The notes beneath the pieces are model-generated. The model saw only the letters and a program-made list of their open reading frames with translations. It was not told where the DNA came from and did not search any database. This document shows, one piece after another, positions 24,119-34,135 of a DNA stretch of 64,000 nucleotides. Each line of letters starts with the position of its first letter. Positions within the stretch are counted from its first letter, which is position 1. The position numbers and the translations under genes are program-made. The stretch covers positions 62,001-126,000 of the forward strand of contig NZ_CADIKF010000015.1 of assembly GCF_902859875.1 (NCBI RefSeq). The letters run 5' to 3'. This stretch comes from Paraburkholderia solisilvae (GTDB lineage Bacteria > Pseudomonadota > Gammaproteobacteria > Burkholderiales > Burkholderiaceae).

Positions 24119-25864
24119 ATGTCTACTGTTGAAATTGCGCGTCCTGCTGCTGCGACAGCACAGGAGAGCGAACAAGCCGCCACGACCGACGGCTTTCATC
24201 TGGTCATCGATGCGCTGAAGCTGAACGACATCGATACGATTTTCGGTCTGGTCGGCATTCCGATCACCGACCTCGCGCGCCTCGCGCAGGCCGAAGGAAT
24301 GCGCTTCATCGGTTTCCGTCATGAGCAGAACGCCGGCAACGCGGCGGCGATCCACGGCTACATGACGCAAAAACCCGGCATCTGTCTGACGGTGTCGGCG
24401 CCGGGCTTCCTGAACGGCCTGACGGCGCTCGCCAACGCGACGACCAACTGCTTCCCGATGATCCTGATCAGCGGCTCGAGCGAGCGCGAGATCGTCGATC
24501 TGCAGCAGGGCGATTACGAAGAGATGGACCAGCTGAACGCGGCGAAGCCGTACGCGAAGGCTGCATATCGCGTGCTGCACGCGGAGGACATCGGCATCGG
24601 CATCGCGCGTGCGATTCGCGCGGCCGTGTCGGGCCGTCCGGGCGGCGTCTATCTCGATCTGCCGGCGAAGCTGCTGGCGCAGACGATCGACGCGGTGAAG
24701 GCGAAGCAGTCGCTGGTGAAGGTGGTCGATGCGGCGCCGCGTCAGCTGCCGGCGCCGGATTCGGTGAAGCGCGCGCTCGACGTGATCAAGGGCGCGAAGC
24801 GTCCGCTGATTCTGCTCGGCAAGGGCGCCGCATACGCGCAAGCCGACAAGCAGATTCGCGAACTGGTCGAGAAGAGCGGCATTCCGTATCTGCCGATGTC
24901 GATGGCCAAGGGCCTGCTGCCGGATACGCACGCGCAATCGGCATCCGCCGCGCGCTCGTTCGTGCTGCAGGAAGCGGACTGCGTCGTGCTGATCGGCGCG
25001 CGTCTGAACTGGCTGCTCGCGCACGGCAAGGGCAAGACGTGGGGCGCCGCGCCGAAGCGCTTTGTGCAGATCGATATCGCGCCGACGGAAATCGACAGCA
25101 ACGTCGCGATCGAAGCGCCGCTGATCGGCGATATCGGTTCGTGCGTCACGGAGCTCGTCGCCGGTATCGACGCGAACTTCCCGAAGCCGCCGTCGGAGTG
25201 GATCGCCGCCGTCACCGAGAAGAAGAACAAGAACCTCGAAAAGATGGCCGCGACGCTCGCGAAGAATCCGTCGCCGATGAGCTTCCACAGCGCGCTGCGC
25301 GCGATCCGCGACGTCCTGAAGACGCGTCCGGACATCAACGTCGTCAACGAAGGCGCGAACACGCTCGACTACGCGCGTGCGGTGATCGACATGTACGAAC
25401 CGCGCCGCCGTTTCGACTCGGGCACGTGGGGCATCATGGGTATCGGCATGGGCTTCGCGATCGGCGCGGCGGTGACGAGCGGCACGCAAGTGGTGGCGAT
25501 CGAAGGCGATAGCGCGTTCGGCTTTTCCGGCATGGAGCTCGAGACGATCTGCCGTTACGACCTGCCGGTCTGCACGATCGTGTTCAACAACAACGGCGTC
25601 TACAAGGGCACCGACGTGAACCCGACCGGCGGCAAGGACCTTGCGCCGACCGTGTTCGTGAAGGGCGCGCGCTACGACAAGATGATCGAGGCATTCGGCG
25701 GCGTCGGCTTTAACGCGACGACGCCGGAAGAACTGACGCAGGCCCTGCAGGAAGCGATCAAGTCGGGCAAGCCCACCTTGATCAATGCCGTGATCGACGA
25801 AGCGGCCGGTACCGAAAGCGGCCGATTGACCAACCTGAACCCGCAAAGCGGCGTGAAGAAGTAA
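24119..25864 (+). CDS. oxc: Oxalyl-CoA decarboxylase
   Basis: 581-residue thiamine-diphosphate enzyme that converts oxalyl-CoA to formyl-CoA and CO2. The catalytic glutamate is Glu69 in [13 protein letters not shown]. The ThDP/Mg motif is at about 463-495 ([20 protein letters not shown], then [11 protein letters not shown]). The long N- and C-terminal ThDP domains flank a central ADP-binding domain ([19 protein letters not shown]), as in the Oxalobacter enzyme. Start ATG 24119 has CTGGAG upstream. Formyl-CoA transferase follows 22 bases after the stop; together they cycle CoA between formate and oxalate. Confidence 0.97.
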   Translation: MSTVEIARPAAATAQESEQAATTDGFHLVIDALKLNDIDTIFGLVGIPITDLARLAQAEGMRFIGFRHEQNAGNAAAIHGYMTQKPGICLTVSAPGFLNGLTALANATTNCFPMILISGSSEREIVDLQQGDYEEMDQLNAAKPYAKAAYRVLHAEDIGIGIARAIRAAVSGRPGGVYLDLPAKLLAQTIDAVKAKQSLVKVVDAAPRQLPAPDSVKRALDVIKGAKRPLILLGKGAAYAQADKQIRELVEKSGIPYLPMSMAKGLLPDTHAQSASAARSFVLQEADCVVLIGARLNWLLAHGKGKTWGAAPKRFVQIDIAPTEIDSNVAIEAPLIGDIGSCVTELVAGIDANFPKPPSEWIAAVTEKKNKNLEKMAATLAKNPSPMSFHSALRAIRDVLKTRPDINVVNEGANTLDYARAVIDMYEPRRRFDSGTWGIMGIGMGFAIGAAVTSGTQVVAIEGDSAFGFSGMELETICRYDLPVCTIVFNNNGVYKGTDVNPTGGKDLAPTVFVKGARYDKMIEAFGGVGFNATTPEELTQALQEAIKSGKPTLINAVIDEAAGTESGRLTNLNPQSGVKK

Positions 25865-25886
25865 GCCCCAGCCCACGGAGATACGA

Positions 25887-27140
25887 ATGAGCAACAAACC
25901 ACTAGAAGGCATCAAGATCATCGACTTCACGCACGTTCAGGCCGGCCCGGCCTGCACGCAAATGCTGGCGTGGTTCGGTGCGGATGTGATCAAGGTCGAG
26001 CGCCCGGGCTCGGGCGACGTGACGCGCAACCAGCTGCGCGATATTCCCGATGCCGACGCGCTGTACTTCACGATGCTCAACAGCAACAAGCGCTCGCTGA
26101 CGCTCGATACGAAGACGGCCGCCGGCAAGGAAGTACTGGAGAAGCTGATCAAGGAATCGGACGTACTCGTCGAAAACTTCGGCCCGGGCGCACTGGACCG
26201 GATGGGCTTTTCGTGGGAGCACATCAACGAATTGAACCCGAAGATGATCGTCGCGTCGGTGAAGGGCTTCAGCGACGGCCACCACTATCAGGACCTGAAG
26301 GTCTATGAAAACGTCGCGCAATGCGCGGGCGGCGCCGCATCGACGACCGGCTTCTGGGACGGCCCGCCGACGGTGAGCGCGGCGGCGCTCGGCGACAGCA
26401 ACACCGGCATGCACCTCGCGATCGGCATTCTGACCGCGATCATCGGCCGCCAGCAGACCGGCAAGGGCCAGAAGGTGGCCGTGTCGATGCAGGACAGCGT
26501 GCTGAACCTGTGCCGCGTGAAGCTGCGCGACCAGCAGCGTCTGGACCGCCTCGGCTATCTGGAAGAGTATCCGCAGTACCCGCACGGCACGTTCAGCGAC
26601 GTGGTGCCGCGCGGCGGCAATGCGGGCGGCGGCGGCCAGCCGGGCTGGGTGTTGAAGTGCAAGGGCTGGGAAAACGACCCGAACGCGTACATCTACTTCA
26701 CGGTTCAGGGTCACGCGTGGGAGCCGATCTGCCGCGCCATCGGCAAGCCGGAGTGGATCAACGATCCGAACTACGCGACGGCCGAAGCGCGTCAGCCGCA
26801 CATCTTCGACATCTTCGCGACGATCGAAGGGTGGCTCGCCGACAAGACCAAGTTCGAAGCGGTCGACATCCTGCGCAAGTTCGACATTCCGTGCGCACCG
26901 GTGCTGACGATGAAGGAACTCGCCAACGACGAATCGCTGCGCGCAAGCGGCTCGATCGTCGAAGTGGACCACAAGGTGCGCGGCAAGTACCTGACGGTCG
27001 GCAGCCCGATCAAGTTCTCGGATCTGAAGCCGGAAATCACGGGTTCGCCGCTGCTCGGCGAGCATACCGACGAAGTGCTGGCGGAACTGGGCTACAGCAA
27101 CGAGCAGATCAAGACGATGCGTGAAACGCGTGCGGTTTGA
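25887..27140 (+). CDS. frc: Formyl-CoA:oxalate CoA-transferase
   Basis: 417-residue class III CoA-transferase that moves CoA from formyl-CoA to oxalate. The family N-terminus is [20 protein letters not shown]; the nucleophilic aspartate is Asp170 in [15 protein letters not shown]; the glycine loop [11 protein letters not shown] that closes over the active site is present at about 250-260. Length and sequence order match known Frc enzymes. Start ATG has CGGAGATACG upstream. A very stable hairpin in the gap after its stop separates it from the PAS gene. Confidence 0.97.
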   Translation: MSNKPLEGIKIIDFTHVQAGPACTQMLAWFGADVIKVERPGSGDVTRNQLRDIPDADALYFTMLNSNKRSLTLDTKTAAGKEVLEKLIKESDVLVENFGPGALDRMGFSWEHINELNPKMIVASVKGFSDGHHYQDLKVYENVAQCAGGAASTTGFWDGPPTVSAAALGDSNTGMHLAIGILTAIIGRQQTGKGQKVAVSMQDSVLNLCRVKLRDQQRLDRLGYLEEYPQYPHGTFSDVVPRGGNAGGGGQPGWVLKCKGWENDPNAYIYFTVQGHAWEPICRAIGKPEWINDPNYATAEARQPHIFDIFATIEGWLADKTKFEAVDILRKFDIPCAPVLTMKELANDESLRASGSIVEVDHKVRGKYLTVGSPIKFSDLKPEITGSPLLGEHTDEVLAELGYSNEQIKTMRETRAV

Positions 27141-27206
27141 TGCCGCATCGTAATGCGCAGCACACGTAGTACCCTGCAGTCGTAGTTGCAGTTCGCAGCA
27201 GACAGA

Positions 27207-27260
27207 CGGCCGCCGTTCCGCGCCGCATCGCACGATGCGGCGGAAACGGGACGGCGGCCG
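27207..27260 (+). promoter_or_regulatory. Very stable two-tier hairpin between frc and the PAS gene
   Basis: Outer arms CGGCCGCCGT (27207-27216) and ACGGCGGCCG (27251-27260) are perfectly complementary; inside them CGCCGCATC (27221-27229) pairs with GATGCGGCG (27234-27242) around GCAC. A further CCG/CGG pairing is possible in the internal loop. It may terminate or attenuate the frc message, and it would bury the ribosome-binding region of the ATG at 27265. Confidence 0.5.
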
Positions 27261-27324
27261 CACAATGAACGAGAGACAAATGCTCGCGTGCGAGCATAGC
27301 CCTACACAGCCCGGACAAGAGATC

Positions 27325-27756
27325 ATGGCCCCCACCATCGACTTTGAACAGCTGGTCAACGCAATCGGTGACGCAGTGATCGTCTCCGGTCCGGATGGCA
27401 CGATTACGCTGTGGAACCCCGCTGCCGAACGGATGTTCGGCTACACGCCGGACGAAGCGCTTGGCAAGTCGCTGGACCTGATCATTCCCGAACGGCTGCG
27501 CGGCCGTCATTGGGACGGCTACAACAAGACCATGGCGACCGGCGAGACCCGCTACGGCCACGACCTGCTGAAGGTGCCGGCGGTCGACAGGGCGGGCCGC
27601 GCAATGTCGATTGCGTTTACGGTCGCGCTATTGCGCTCGCCGCAAGGCGAGCTGAGCGGCATCGTCGCCATTATTCGCGACGAGACGGCTCGCTTTACCG
27701 AAGATCGCGCGCTGCGCAAGCGCGTCGCCGAGCTGGAGGCGAAAGCGAACGCGTGA
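27325..27756 (+). CDS. Single-PAS-domain protein of the oxalate locus
   Basis: 143 residues that are almost entirely one PAS domain with its C-terminal cap: FEQLVNAIGDAVIVSGPDGTITLWNPAAERMFGYTPDEALGKSLDLIIPE, then the PAC region AFTVALLRSPQGELSGIVAIIRDETARF, then a short coiled tail (RALRKRVAELEAKANA). There is no kinase, cyclase or DNA-binding output domain, so it may sense redox or a small ligand and signal by protein contact. ATG 27325 (MAPTIDFEQ, after ACAAGAGATC) is preferred over ATG 27265, whose leader is locked in a hairpin; the extra 20 residues are not PAS-like. It follows oxc-frc by 184 bases in the same direction. Confidence 0.82.
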   Translation: MAPTIDFEQLVNAIGDAVIVSGPDGTITLWNPAAERMFGYTPDEALGKSLDLIIPERLRGRHWDGYNKTMATGETRYGHDLLKVPAVDRAGRAMSIAFTVALLRSPQGELSGIVAIIRDETARFTEDRALRKRVAELEAKANA

Positions 27757-27850
27757 TGAAGCACGGGTTCGCCGGCACACCCATGCCGGCGTATTCAGTG
27801 CCCCGCCGACCTTGCGCCGGATAACGAAGACCAAACGAGACAACGAGACA

Positions 27851-27907
27851 GGCCCGCCGAGATGCGGGCCGCAAGCGGCAAGCGGTCCATTCCCCCAAAC
27901 GGACCGC
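27851..27907 (+). promoter_or_regulatory. Two hairpins in the pntA upstream region
   Basis: GGCCCGC/GCGGGCC (27851-27870, loop CGAGAT) and GCGGTCC/GGACCGC (27882-27907, 12-base loop) are perfect seven-pair stems 11 bases apart, in the 343-base gap between the PAS gene and pntA. They may end the upstream message or form a leader; no T-run follows. Nothing else was recognised in this gap. Confidence 0.3.
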
Positions 27908-28099
27908 CGCGCCAGAAAGACCGCGTTTCGCGGCTGACCGACCATTTGACAACAGGATTTCAGACCTTGTGACGGCGCGTGCCGGCACAAGGCGTGCGCG
28001 GCTGCGCGCGCGAGTCGCTGCGCTAAACAGCGTGCGATGTCGAAATCGCGCAGCACGTGCGACAGAACAGGATTTGAAACGTCGATTGGGAGCATTGCC

Positions 28100-29695
28100 A
28101 TGCCAATGATGATTGGAGTACCGCGGGAGCGTTATCCGGGCGAGCGTCGTGTCGCAGTGACGCCGGAAGTGATCGGGCATCTGTCGAAGCTCGGTTTCAA
28201 GGTGTTCATCGAAACGGGCGCGGGCGAACTGGCCGCGTTCTCCGATGACGCGTATCGCGCCGCGGGCGCGCAGATCGCCGCGCACCCGGCCGAGCTGTAC
28301 GCGGCGGCCGACATCATCCTGAAGGTGCGCGCGCCGCTGTCGGAAGCGGCGGGCGGCGTCGACGAAATCGCGCTGCTGCGCGAAGGCACGACGCTGATCA
28401 GCTTTATCTGGCCCGCGCAGAATCCGGAGCTGCTGGAGCGGCTGCGTGCGCGCAACATCACCGTGCTCGCGATGGATTGCGTGCCGCGCATTTCGCGCGC
28501 GCAGAAGTTCGATGCGCTGAGCTCGATGGCGAATATGGCCGGCTACCGCGCGGTGATCGAAGCCGCGCATCAGTTCGGCCGCGGCTTCATGGGACAGATC
28601 ACCGCCGCCGGCAAGATCGCGCCCGCCAAGGTGATGGTGATCGGCGCCGGCGTCGCGGGGCTCGCGGCGATCGGCGCGGCGCGCAGTCTCGGCGCGATCG
28701 TGCGCGCGTTCGACACGCGGCCCGAAGTGCGGCAGCAGGTCGAGAGCATGGGCGCCGAGTTCCTCGAGCTCGACTACCAGGAAGACGGCAGCGGCGCGGG
28801 CGGCTACGCGAAGGAAATGAGCGCGGCGTTTATCGAAGCGGAAATGGCGTTGTTCGCGGCGCAGGCGAAGGAAGTCGACGTGATCGTGACGACCGCGCTG
28901 ATTCCAGGCAAGCCGGCGCCGAAGCTGATCACGAGAGACATGGTGCGCAGCATGCGCTATGGCAGCGTGATCGTCGATCTCGCGGCCGAGCAGGGCGGCA
29001 ATTGCGAGCTGACGCAACCAGGCGCCGCGGTGCAGGCCGAAGGCGTGACGATGGTCGGCTATACGGACTTGCCGTCGCGCATGGCGACGCAATCGAGCCA
29101 GCTGTACGGCACCAACCTGCGGCACCTGCTGACGGATCTCACGCCGCAGAAGGACGGCGAGATCGTCGTGAACTTCGATGACGAAGTGGTGCGCGGCGTG
29201 ACGGTAATCCGCAATGGCGAAGTCACGTGGCCGCCGCCCAAGCGCGCGACGCCGGCGCCGGCCGCACCCGCGGCACAGGCTGCGGCGCAACCGAAGCTGG
29301 CCGCGCATGGCGCCGGCGCCGCGGTGAGCGACGCACAGCGGCGCCGCGCCGCGAAGCTCGGCATCGTCGGTCTGGTGCTTGCCGCGGTGCTGCTCGTCGC
29401 GCTCGGCGCAGTCGCGCCGCCCGCCTTCGTCGCGCACTTCACGGTGTTCGTGCTGGCGATCTTCGTCGGCTATCAGGTCGTGTGGAACGTGACGCCGGCG
29501 CTGCATACGCCGCTGATGAGCGTCACCAATGCGATCAGCGGGATCATCGTGATCGGCGCGCTGCTGCAGGTCGGCGCGCCGGGCACGCTGGTCGCGGTGC
29601 TCGCGGGTCTCGCGCTGCTGATCGCGACGATCAATATCGCCGGCGGGTTCCTCGTGACCCAACGCATGCTGAACATGTTCCAGCGCGAAGAATAA
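28100..29695 (+). CDS. pntA: Proton-translocating NAD(P) transhydrogenase, alpha subunit
   Basis: 531-residue inner-membrane enzyme subunit that drives hydride transfer from NADH to NADP with the proton gradient. The N-terminal NAD-binding domain I begins [19 protein letters not shown], has the RQD-loop region and Rossmann motif [20 protein letters not shown] near 175-195. After an Ala/Pro linker (about 375-415) come four hydrophobic helices ([19 protein letters not shown] onward) of domain II. This fused arrangement is the two-gene E. coli type. ATG 28100 is preferred, with GGGAG nine bases upstream, over an in-frame ATG 21 codons earlier. pntB follows after 10 bases. Confidence 0.95.
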   Translation: MPMMIGVPRERYPGERRVAVTPEVIGHLSKLGFKVFIETGAGELAAFSDDAYRAAGAQIAAHPAELYAAADIILKVRAPLSEAAGGVDEIALLREGTTLISFIWPAQNPELLERLRARNITVLAMDCVPRISRAQKFDALSSMANMAGYRAVIEAAHQFGRGFMGQITAAGKIAPAKVMVIGAGVAGLAAIGAARSLGAIVRAFDTRPEVRQQVESMGAEFLELDYQEDGSGAGGYAKEMSAAFIEAEMALFAAQAKEVDVIVTTALIPGKPAPKLITRDMVRSMRYGSVIVDLAAEQGGNCELTQPGAAVQAEGVTMVGYTDLPSRMATQSSQLYGTNLRHLLTDLTPQKDGEIVVNFDDEVVRGVTVIRNGEVTWPPPKRATPAPAAPAAQAAAQPKLAAHGAGAAVSDAQRRRAAKLGIVGLVLAAVLLVALGAVAPPAFVAHFTVFVLAIFVGYQVVWNVTPALHTPLMSVTNAISGIIVIGALLQVGAPGTLVAVLAGLALLIATINIAGGFLVTQRMLNMFQREE

Positions 29696-29705
29696 GGAGA
29701 CCGAC

Positions 29706-31106
29706 ATGCAAACTGGAATCGGCAGCATGGCCTACCTGGCCGCGGGCGCGCTGTTTATCTTGAGCCTGCGCGGCCTGAGCCACCCCGCGTCCGCGCGGCG
29801 CGGCAATCTGTACGGCGTCGCCGGCATGGTGATCGCGATCGTCACGACGTTGTGGCTCGCGGGCGGCGCGTCGCTGCCCACGGTCGCCGTGCTGATGGCG
29901 ATCGGCGTGGCGGGCGGCGCGCTGCTCGCGCGGCGTGTCGAGATGACGCAAATGCCGCAGCTCGTCGCGGCGCTGCACAGCTGCGTCGGTCTCGCGGCGG
30001 TGCTGGTTGCGTACGCGAGCTATCTGTCGCAGGCGCCGGAGAGCGCGGCAACGTTCAGCGGCGCGGGCAAATCGATCCACGACGTCGAAATCTATCTCGG
30101 CGTGTTTATCGGTGCGGTGACCTTCACCGGTTCGATCGTCGCGTTCCTGAAGCTGCAAGGCACGGTCGGCGGCAAGCCGCTGATCTTGCCGATGCGGCAC
30201 ATCCTGAACATCGTCGGCGTGCTCGCGTCGGTCGCGCTCGGTTATCTGTTCCTGACGGCACAGGAACCCGCGCAAGGCATCGGCCCGCTGCTGACCATGA
30301 CCGCAATCGCCGCGCTGATCGGCGTGCATCTGGTGATGGCGATCGGCGGCGCAGACATGCCGGTGGTCGTGTCGATGCTCAACAGCTACTCGGGTTGGGC
30401 GGCGGCCGCGACCGGCTTTATGCTCAGCAACGACCTGCTGATCGTGACCGGCGCGCTGGTCGGCTCGAGCGGTGCGATTCTGAGCTACATCATGTGCCGC
30501 GCGATGAACCGCAAGTTCCTGTCGGTGATTTTCGGCGGCTTCGGCACGGTGACGACGACGGCCGCGGCGATCGAAGGCGAAGTGGTGCCGGTATCGGTCG
30601 ACGAAGTCGGCGCGTTGCTGCGCGACGCGTCCGAAGTGGTGATCGTGCCCGGCTACGGGATGGCGGTTGCGCAGGCGCAAGCGACCATCAGCGAGATTAC
30701 CCGCAAGCTGCGCGACAAGGGCGTGAAGGTGCGCTTCGGCATTCATCCGGTCGCAGGGCGCTTGCCAGGCCATATGAACGTGCTGCTTGCGGAAGCGAAA
30801 GTGCCGTACGACATCGTGCTCGAAATGGACGAGATCAACGAGGACTTCGGCAGCACCGACGTCGTGCTGGTGATCGGCGCGAACGATATCGTGAATCCGG
30901 CGGCGCTCGAAGATGCGGGCAGCCCGATCGCGGGCATGCCGGTGCTCGAAGTGTGGAAGGCGACCACGGTGATCGTGTCGAAGCGCAGCATGGCGAGCGG
31001 CTATGCGGGCGTGGACAACCCGCTCTTCTACAAGGAAAACACACGGATGCTGTTCGGCGACGCGAAGCGCAGCGTCGAAGCGCTGCTCGCGCAGCTCAGC
31101 ACCTAG
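29706..31106 (+). CDS. pntB: Proton-translocating NAD(P) transhydrogenase, beta subunit
   Basis: 466 residues. About nine membrane helices fill residues 1-265. The soluble NADP-binding domain III follows ([14 protein letters not shown] near 315, [29 protein letters not shown], then [16 protein letters not shown] and a C-terminal [17 protein letters not shown] segment), all standard PntB signatures. TAAGGAGA precedes the ATG. With pntA it supplies NADPH, useful when oxalate is the carbon source, though that link is inference from proximity. Confidence 0.95.
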   Translation: MQTGIGSMAYLAAGALFILSLRGLSHPASARRGNLYGVAGMVIAIVTTLWLAGGASLPTVAVLMAIGVAGGALLARRVEMTQMPQLVAALHSCVGLAAVLVAYASYLSQAPESAATFSGAGKSIHDVEIYLGVFIGAVTFTGSIVAFLKLQGTVGGKPLILPMRHILNIVGVLASVALGYLFLTAQEPAQGIGPLLTMTAIAALIGVHLVMAIGGADMPVVVSMLNSYSGWAAAATGFMLSNDLLIVTGALVGSSGAILSYIMCRAMNRKFLSVIFGGFGTVTTTAAAIEGEVVPVSVDEVGALLRDASEVVIVPGYGMAVAQAQATISEITRKLRDKGVKVRFGIHPVAGRLPGHMNVLLAEAKVPYDIVLEMDEINEDFGSTDVVLVIGANDIVNPAALEDAGSPIAGMPVLEVWKATTVIVSKRSMASGYAGVDNPLFYKENTRMLFGDAKRSVEALLAQLST

Positions 31107-31146
31107 GGCTTGTATCCATAGCAAGGCTCTTTGACTGGAGAAGATC

Positions 31147-31404
31147 ATGCACATCGAAACGCTTGGACGATATCAACTGGTGCTGTCGGCGATGCAGTCC
31201 ATTCAGAACGGCGGCTGGACTGCGTATGCAGCGGTGCGCACGCTGACGACGCAGGCCACCGAAGACGCCGATGTGCTGCCGTATCAGCGCATCGAGAGCG
31301 AGACGCTGTACGCGAGCGAGGCCGCGGCGATCGAAAGCGCGCGCAGTGCGGCGCTGCAGGCGATCGCCTCGGGCGCGCGGGCGACGCCGGCCGGCGCGAT
31401 GTGA
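31147..31404 (+). CDS. Small hypothetical protein, 85 aa, after pntB
   Basis: ATG 31147 is preceded by GGAGAAGATC at good spacing and opens an 85-codon frame (MHIETLGRYQLVLSAMQSIQNGGWTA) with normal composition up to QAIASGARATPAGAM. No signal peptide or membrane segment. It lies 40 bases after pntB and may be co-transcribed. No family recognised; the ribosome binding site and the sensible N-terminal composition are the main support. Confidence 0.55.
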   Translation: MHIETLGRYQLVLSAMQSIQNGGWTAYAAVRTLTTQATEDADVLPYQRIESETLYASEAAAIESARSAALQAIASGARATPAGAM

Positions 31405-31441
31405 CGATCGACGTGTGTCGGGACGGGCGTGCTTGCTGCTC

Positions 31442-31490
31442 GCCGCCCGCCGCCCGCCGCCCGCCGCCCGTCGCCCGTCGCCCGTCGCCC
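31442..31490. repeat. Seven tandem heptamers
   Basis: Four exact copies of GCCGCCC are followed by three exact copies of GTCGCCC. This is a minisatellite likely to vary in copy number by slippage. Non-coding, just after the 85-aa ORF. Confidence 0.85.
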
Positions 31491-31585
31491 AATTTCGCAG
31501 CGCCCTGCCCGGGGCGCAGATCGCCTGAGCGGCAGCGGGTTCTGGCCCGGGTACGCAATTCTGATGCGTCGCCCGCCCAGCGAGG

Positions 31586-31681
31586 TTCGGCGGTTTCCAC
31601 CGGAATACCGTAGATCGCTTTGAGCACGTTGTCCTGCATGCGTCGCTCCGGCGAGCCTTGCATGATCAGCGTGCCGTCCAT
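31586..31681 (-). pseudogene. Possible remnant of an ABC-transporter ATPase gene (3' end)
   Basis: Read leftwards from 31681 the translation DGTLIMQGSPERRM...NVLKAIYGIPVE resembles the C-terminal tail of iron-siderophore/cobalamin-type ABC ATPases (DG.....G.P.....NL..VYGI.V). There is no Walker or signature motif upstream and the following residues are low-complexity, so only a fragment remains, if the match is real. The rest of 31405-31854 shows no gene apart from the heptamer repeat. Confidence 0.33.
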
Positions 31682-31854
31682 CTGGCTTCAGTCCTGTTTC
31701 GACGCGTGCGCGCCCGCACAGCGCGGTGTGCAAGCCGCGGGAATCACCGTTAGTGTGCGCAACTGCCTTGATACGCGCGGCCATCAGCGCCTATGCTGTG
31801 CATTGCACCCTGCCGAGGTGCCGATAGCGCCAGCACTCACGCGACGAGGCTGCC

Positions 31855-32766
31855 ATGACCATCCCGCACCGCATCGTAGACTCGCATATTCACTTCTACG
31901 ATCACACGCACAATCGATATCCGTTCTTTGAGCGTCGCGATGCGGGTCTGGAAGCGTTTGTCGGTAACTATGACGCGCTGCCGCGCCGCTATCTGCCGGC
32001 CGACTATCTCGCGGATGCCCGTGGCCATCACGTCGAAGGCGTCGTTTGGCACGAGTTCCTGTCGACCGATGCGTACAAGGAAGCGGTCTGGGCGCAGCAG
32101 TTGGCCTGCAAAGGCGAATTGCGCATCGCGCTGTGCGCGCTCGTCGATTTCCTCGACCCCGATCTCGAGCAAACGCTCGAGCAATACGCGGACTTGCCGA
32201 ATCTGACCGCGGTGCGCGAGCACGTGGTGTGGGACGACGCGGATCCCCTGAAGCGGTTTGCCAGGCGTCCCGATCTGATGCGCGATCCGGCATGGAACAG
32301 ACAGTTGCCGTTATTGAAGCGCTATGGCCTGAAATGCGGGCTGTATGCGTGTGCGCATCAATTGCCCGATCTGATCGAAGTCGTGCGCCGCCACCCGGAT
32401 ATCGGTTTCACGACCGCGTTGCTCGGCTGGCCGCTGGATCTTTCGGATGAAGGCTTTACGCGCTGGAAGCGCAGCGTCGCCGACCTCGCGGCATGCGACA
32501 ACATCCGCATGGACATCTCCGCGCTCGAATGCATCTTCGGCGTGAAATGGCAGACTCATGACGCGGCGCGCTGGGTAGCGACGACCATCGAAACGATCGG
32601 CGCATCGCGCTGCATGGTCGGCAGCCATATGCCGATCGCCGGGCTGTCGACGGGGTTTGCCGAGGTCTACCGGCGCTATGCGGAGATGTTTCGCGATTGC
32701 ACGGCAAGCGAAGTCGACGAGCTGTTTTATGGCGTCGCGAACCGCTGGTTCATGCCCGGCAACTAA
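31855..32766 (+). CDS. Amidohydrolase-2 family metal-dependent hydrolase
   Basis: 303-residue TIM-barrel amidohydrolase of the group that includes 2-pyrone-4,6-dicarboxylate and lactone hydrolases. The metal motif is VDSHIHFYD (His11, His13). Further family features are GVVWHEFLSTD, a central LPLLKRYGLKCGLYACAHQLPDLIEV barrel strand-helix, and the late SHMPIAG and C-terminal FYGVANRWFM (N..R.F) elements. The substrate is unknown. It is monocistronic and converges with the StyA-like monooxygenase gene; both may act on the same catabolic intermediate. Confidence 0.85.
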   Translation: MTIPHRIVDSHIHFYDHTHNRYPFFERRDAGLEAFVGNYDALPRRYLPADYLADARGHHVEGVVWHEFLSTDAYKEAVWAQQLACKGELRIALCALVDFLDPDLEQTLEQYADLPNLTAVREHVVWDDADPLKRFARRPDLMRDPAWNRQLPLLKRYGLKCGLYACAHQLPDLIEVVRRHPDIGFTTALLGWPLDLSDEGFTRWKRSVADLAACDNIRMDISALECIFGVKWQTHDAARWVATTIETIGASRCMVGSHMPIAGLSTGFAEVYRRYAEMFRDCTASEVDELFYGVANRWFMPGN

Positions 32767-32873
32767 CTGACGATGTCGGCTTGATCGACACCGGTGACTG
32801 GAGGTGCGGCCACACGCCGACGCTGCGCCGGCCGCACTGCGATACGGGAAGCATCGGAATCCTGTTCAAATGG

Positions 32874-34121
32874 TTACCCGGTTACGGGCACGGCAGCCTG
32901 ACGCTGTGTGATGAACTGCTCGCACGCGTGCTCGTCCTCCCACCACGGGAAGAGCGCCGGCGGATCGTCGAAGCCATTGACGATCGCACTCGCCACCGCA
33001 GGCGTTCGCGTCGCCGCATCCAGCAACTGCACGCGATAAGCCGGTGGCGGCATCAGCAGCGAATTCGTCCACTGCACGACGAACTGCGCATAGGACCAGT
33101 ATTGCTCGAAGGTCTGTTCCATCCAGTCGCGCGTGAACGGCTGGTCGCCGCGCGCCAGAATCGCATCGAGGTAGACCTTGCAGGCCTTTGCGGCGCTGCT
33201 CGACCCTTGACCGGAAATCGGATCGTTGACTACCACCGCGTCGGCGAGACCGAAGACCGCCCGTCCCGACGGCAACGACAACACCGGTTTGCGTACGACC
33301 GGCGCAAACGCACCGGCCAGCACGCCTTGCGCATCGGTCAGCTCCGCGCGTTTAGCGCGGTCGTACTCGCGCGGCAGATAGGTTCGCAACAGGCGTCGGA
33401 CCGCATCCAGCTGCTCGCTCGGGGAAAGCGCATCGCGCGACAGATCGAACGGGCCTTGCGGGATGCCTTCGAAGAACATGATGTGGCACGGACCGCTCAA
33501 CGTGAGCGCGGGAATCACGAAATACTCGCCGACGCCCGGCACGGCGTTGAACGACACCCGCGCGTAATCGTTCGCTTCCTTGAGGCCGTGCACATAGGTC
33601 AGCGATAGCGCACGCTGCGGCGTGTCGAACGAAGCGCGCGACGCATCGCGCTCGAGCAGTTGTGCGACCTCGCCGCGGCCGGCTGACAGGACCACGAGAT
33701 CGTGACTCTTCGCGAGCGCTTCCAGTTCGGCGACACCGGCTTTCTGAATCGACACGCGCGCGCCGCGCGCTTCGAGCTTCGCGAGCCACGCGGGCATCTT
33801 GATGCGCTGATCGACCGATTGGCCCGGCCGATCGAGCCGCGCCTTCCAGTCGATCAGCGGACCGCCGCCCGGTTCAGGGCTTTGCAGCGTGAATGAGATA
33901 CCTTCGACGGACGGACACACATCGTCCCAATCGTTGACGCCGAGATCGCGTTCGATCTGCAAGGCGGCCCCGAACATGCATTGCGAGGACAACACCTTGC
34001 CGTTGCGAATTTCGTCCGGCGTGCGATCCGACACGACGGTGACCTCGTAGCCGTGATCGAGCAGTCCGAAGGCGAGCGGCAACCCTGCCTGGCCCGCGCC
34101 CACAATCGCGATTCGACGCAT
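32874..34121 (-). CDS. StyA/indole-monooxygenase-like FAD-dependent monooxygenase
   Basis: 415-residue group E flavoprotein monooxygenase. The Rossmann motif at the N-terminus is RIAIVGAGQAGLPLAFGLL (GxGxxG at 8-13). The styrene-monooxygenase-type sequences NGKVLSSQCMFGAALQIERDLG, DLVVLSAGRGEVAQLLERD and, near the C-terminus, AVVVNDPISGQGSSSAAKACK are present. Such enzymes receive reduced FAD from a separate reductase (StyB). No reductase gene is adjacent; the nearest candidate is the flavin reductase at 42520-43029. The substrate is probably an aryl alkene or indole-like compound. A dyad lies 15 bp upstream of its start. Confidence 0.85.
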   Translation of the reverse strand: MRRIAIVGAGQAGLPLAFGLLDHGYEVTVVSDRTPDEIRNGKVLSSQCMFGAALQIERDLGVNDWDDVCPSVEGISFTLQSPEPGGGPLIDWKARLDRPGQSVDQRIKMPAWLAKLEARGARVSIQKAGVAELEALAKSHDLVVLSAGRGEVAQLLERDASRASFDTPQRALSLTYVHGLKEANDYARVSFNAVPGVGEYFVIPALTLSGPCHIMFFEGIPQGPFDLSRDALSPSEQLDAVRRLLRTYLPREYDRAKRAELTDAQGVLAGAFAPVVRKPVLSLPSGRAVFGLADAVVVNDPISGQGSSSAAKACKVYLDAILARGDQPFTRDWMEQTFEQYWSYAQFVVQWTNSLLMPPPAYRVQLLDAATRTPAVASAIVNGFDDPPALFPWWEDEHACEQFITQRQAAVPVTG

Positions 34122-34135
34122 TCGACTTCTCCCGG

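Noticed and set aside
24095..25930. 611-codon leftward frame opposite oxc
   Set aside because: Same Arg/His/Asp composition and no motifs; oxc on the other strand is unambiguous.
27695..29728. 677-codon leftward frame across pntA
   Set aside because: Arg/His/Ala-rich shadow of pntA; no ribosome binding site or motifs.
31145..31681. Whole 178-codon leftward frame as a gene
   Set aside because: Only the first ~30 codons look protein-like; the rest is Arg/Gly repeats from the heptamer array and overlaps the better-supported 85-aa ORF.
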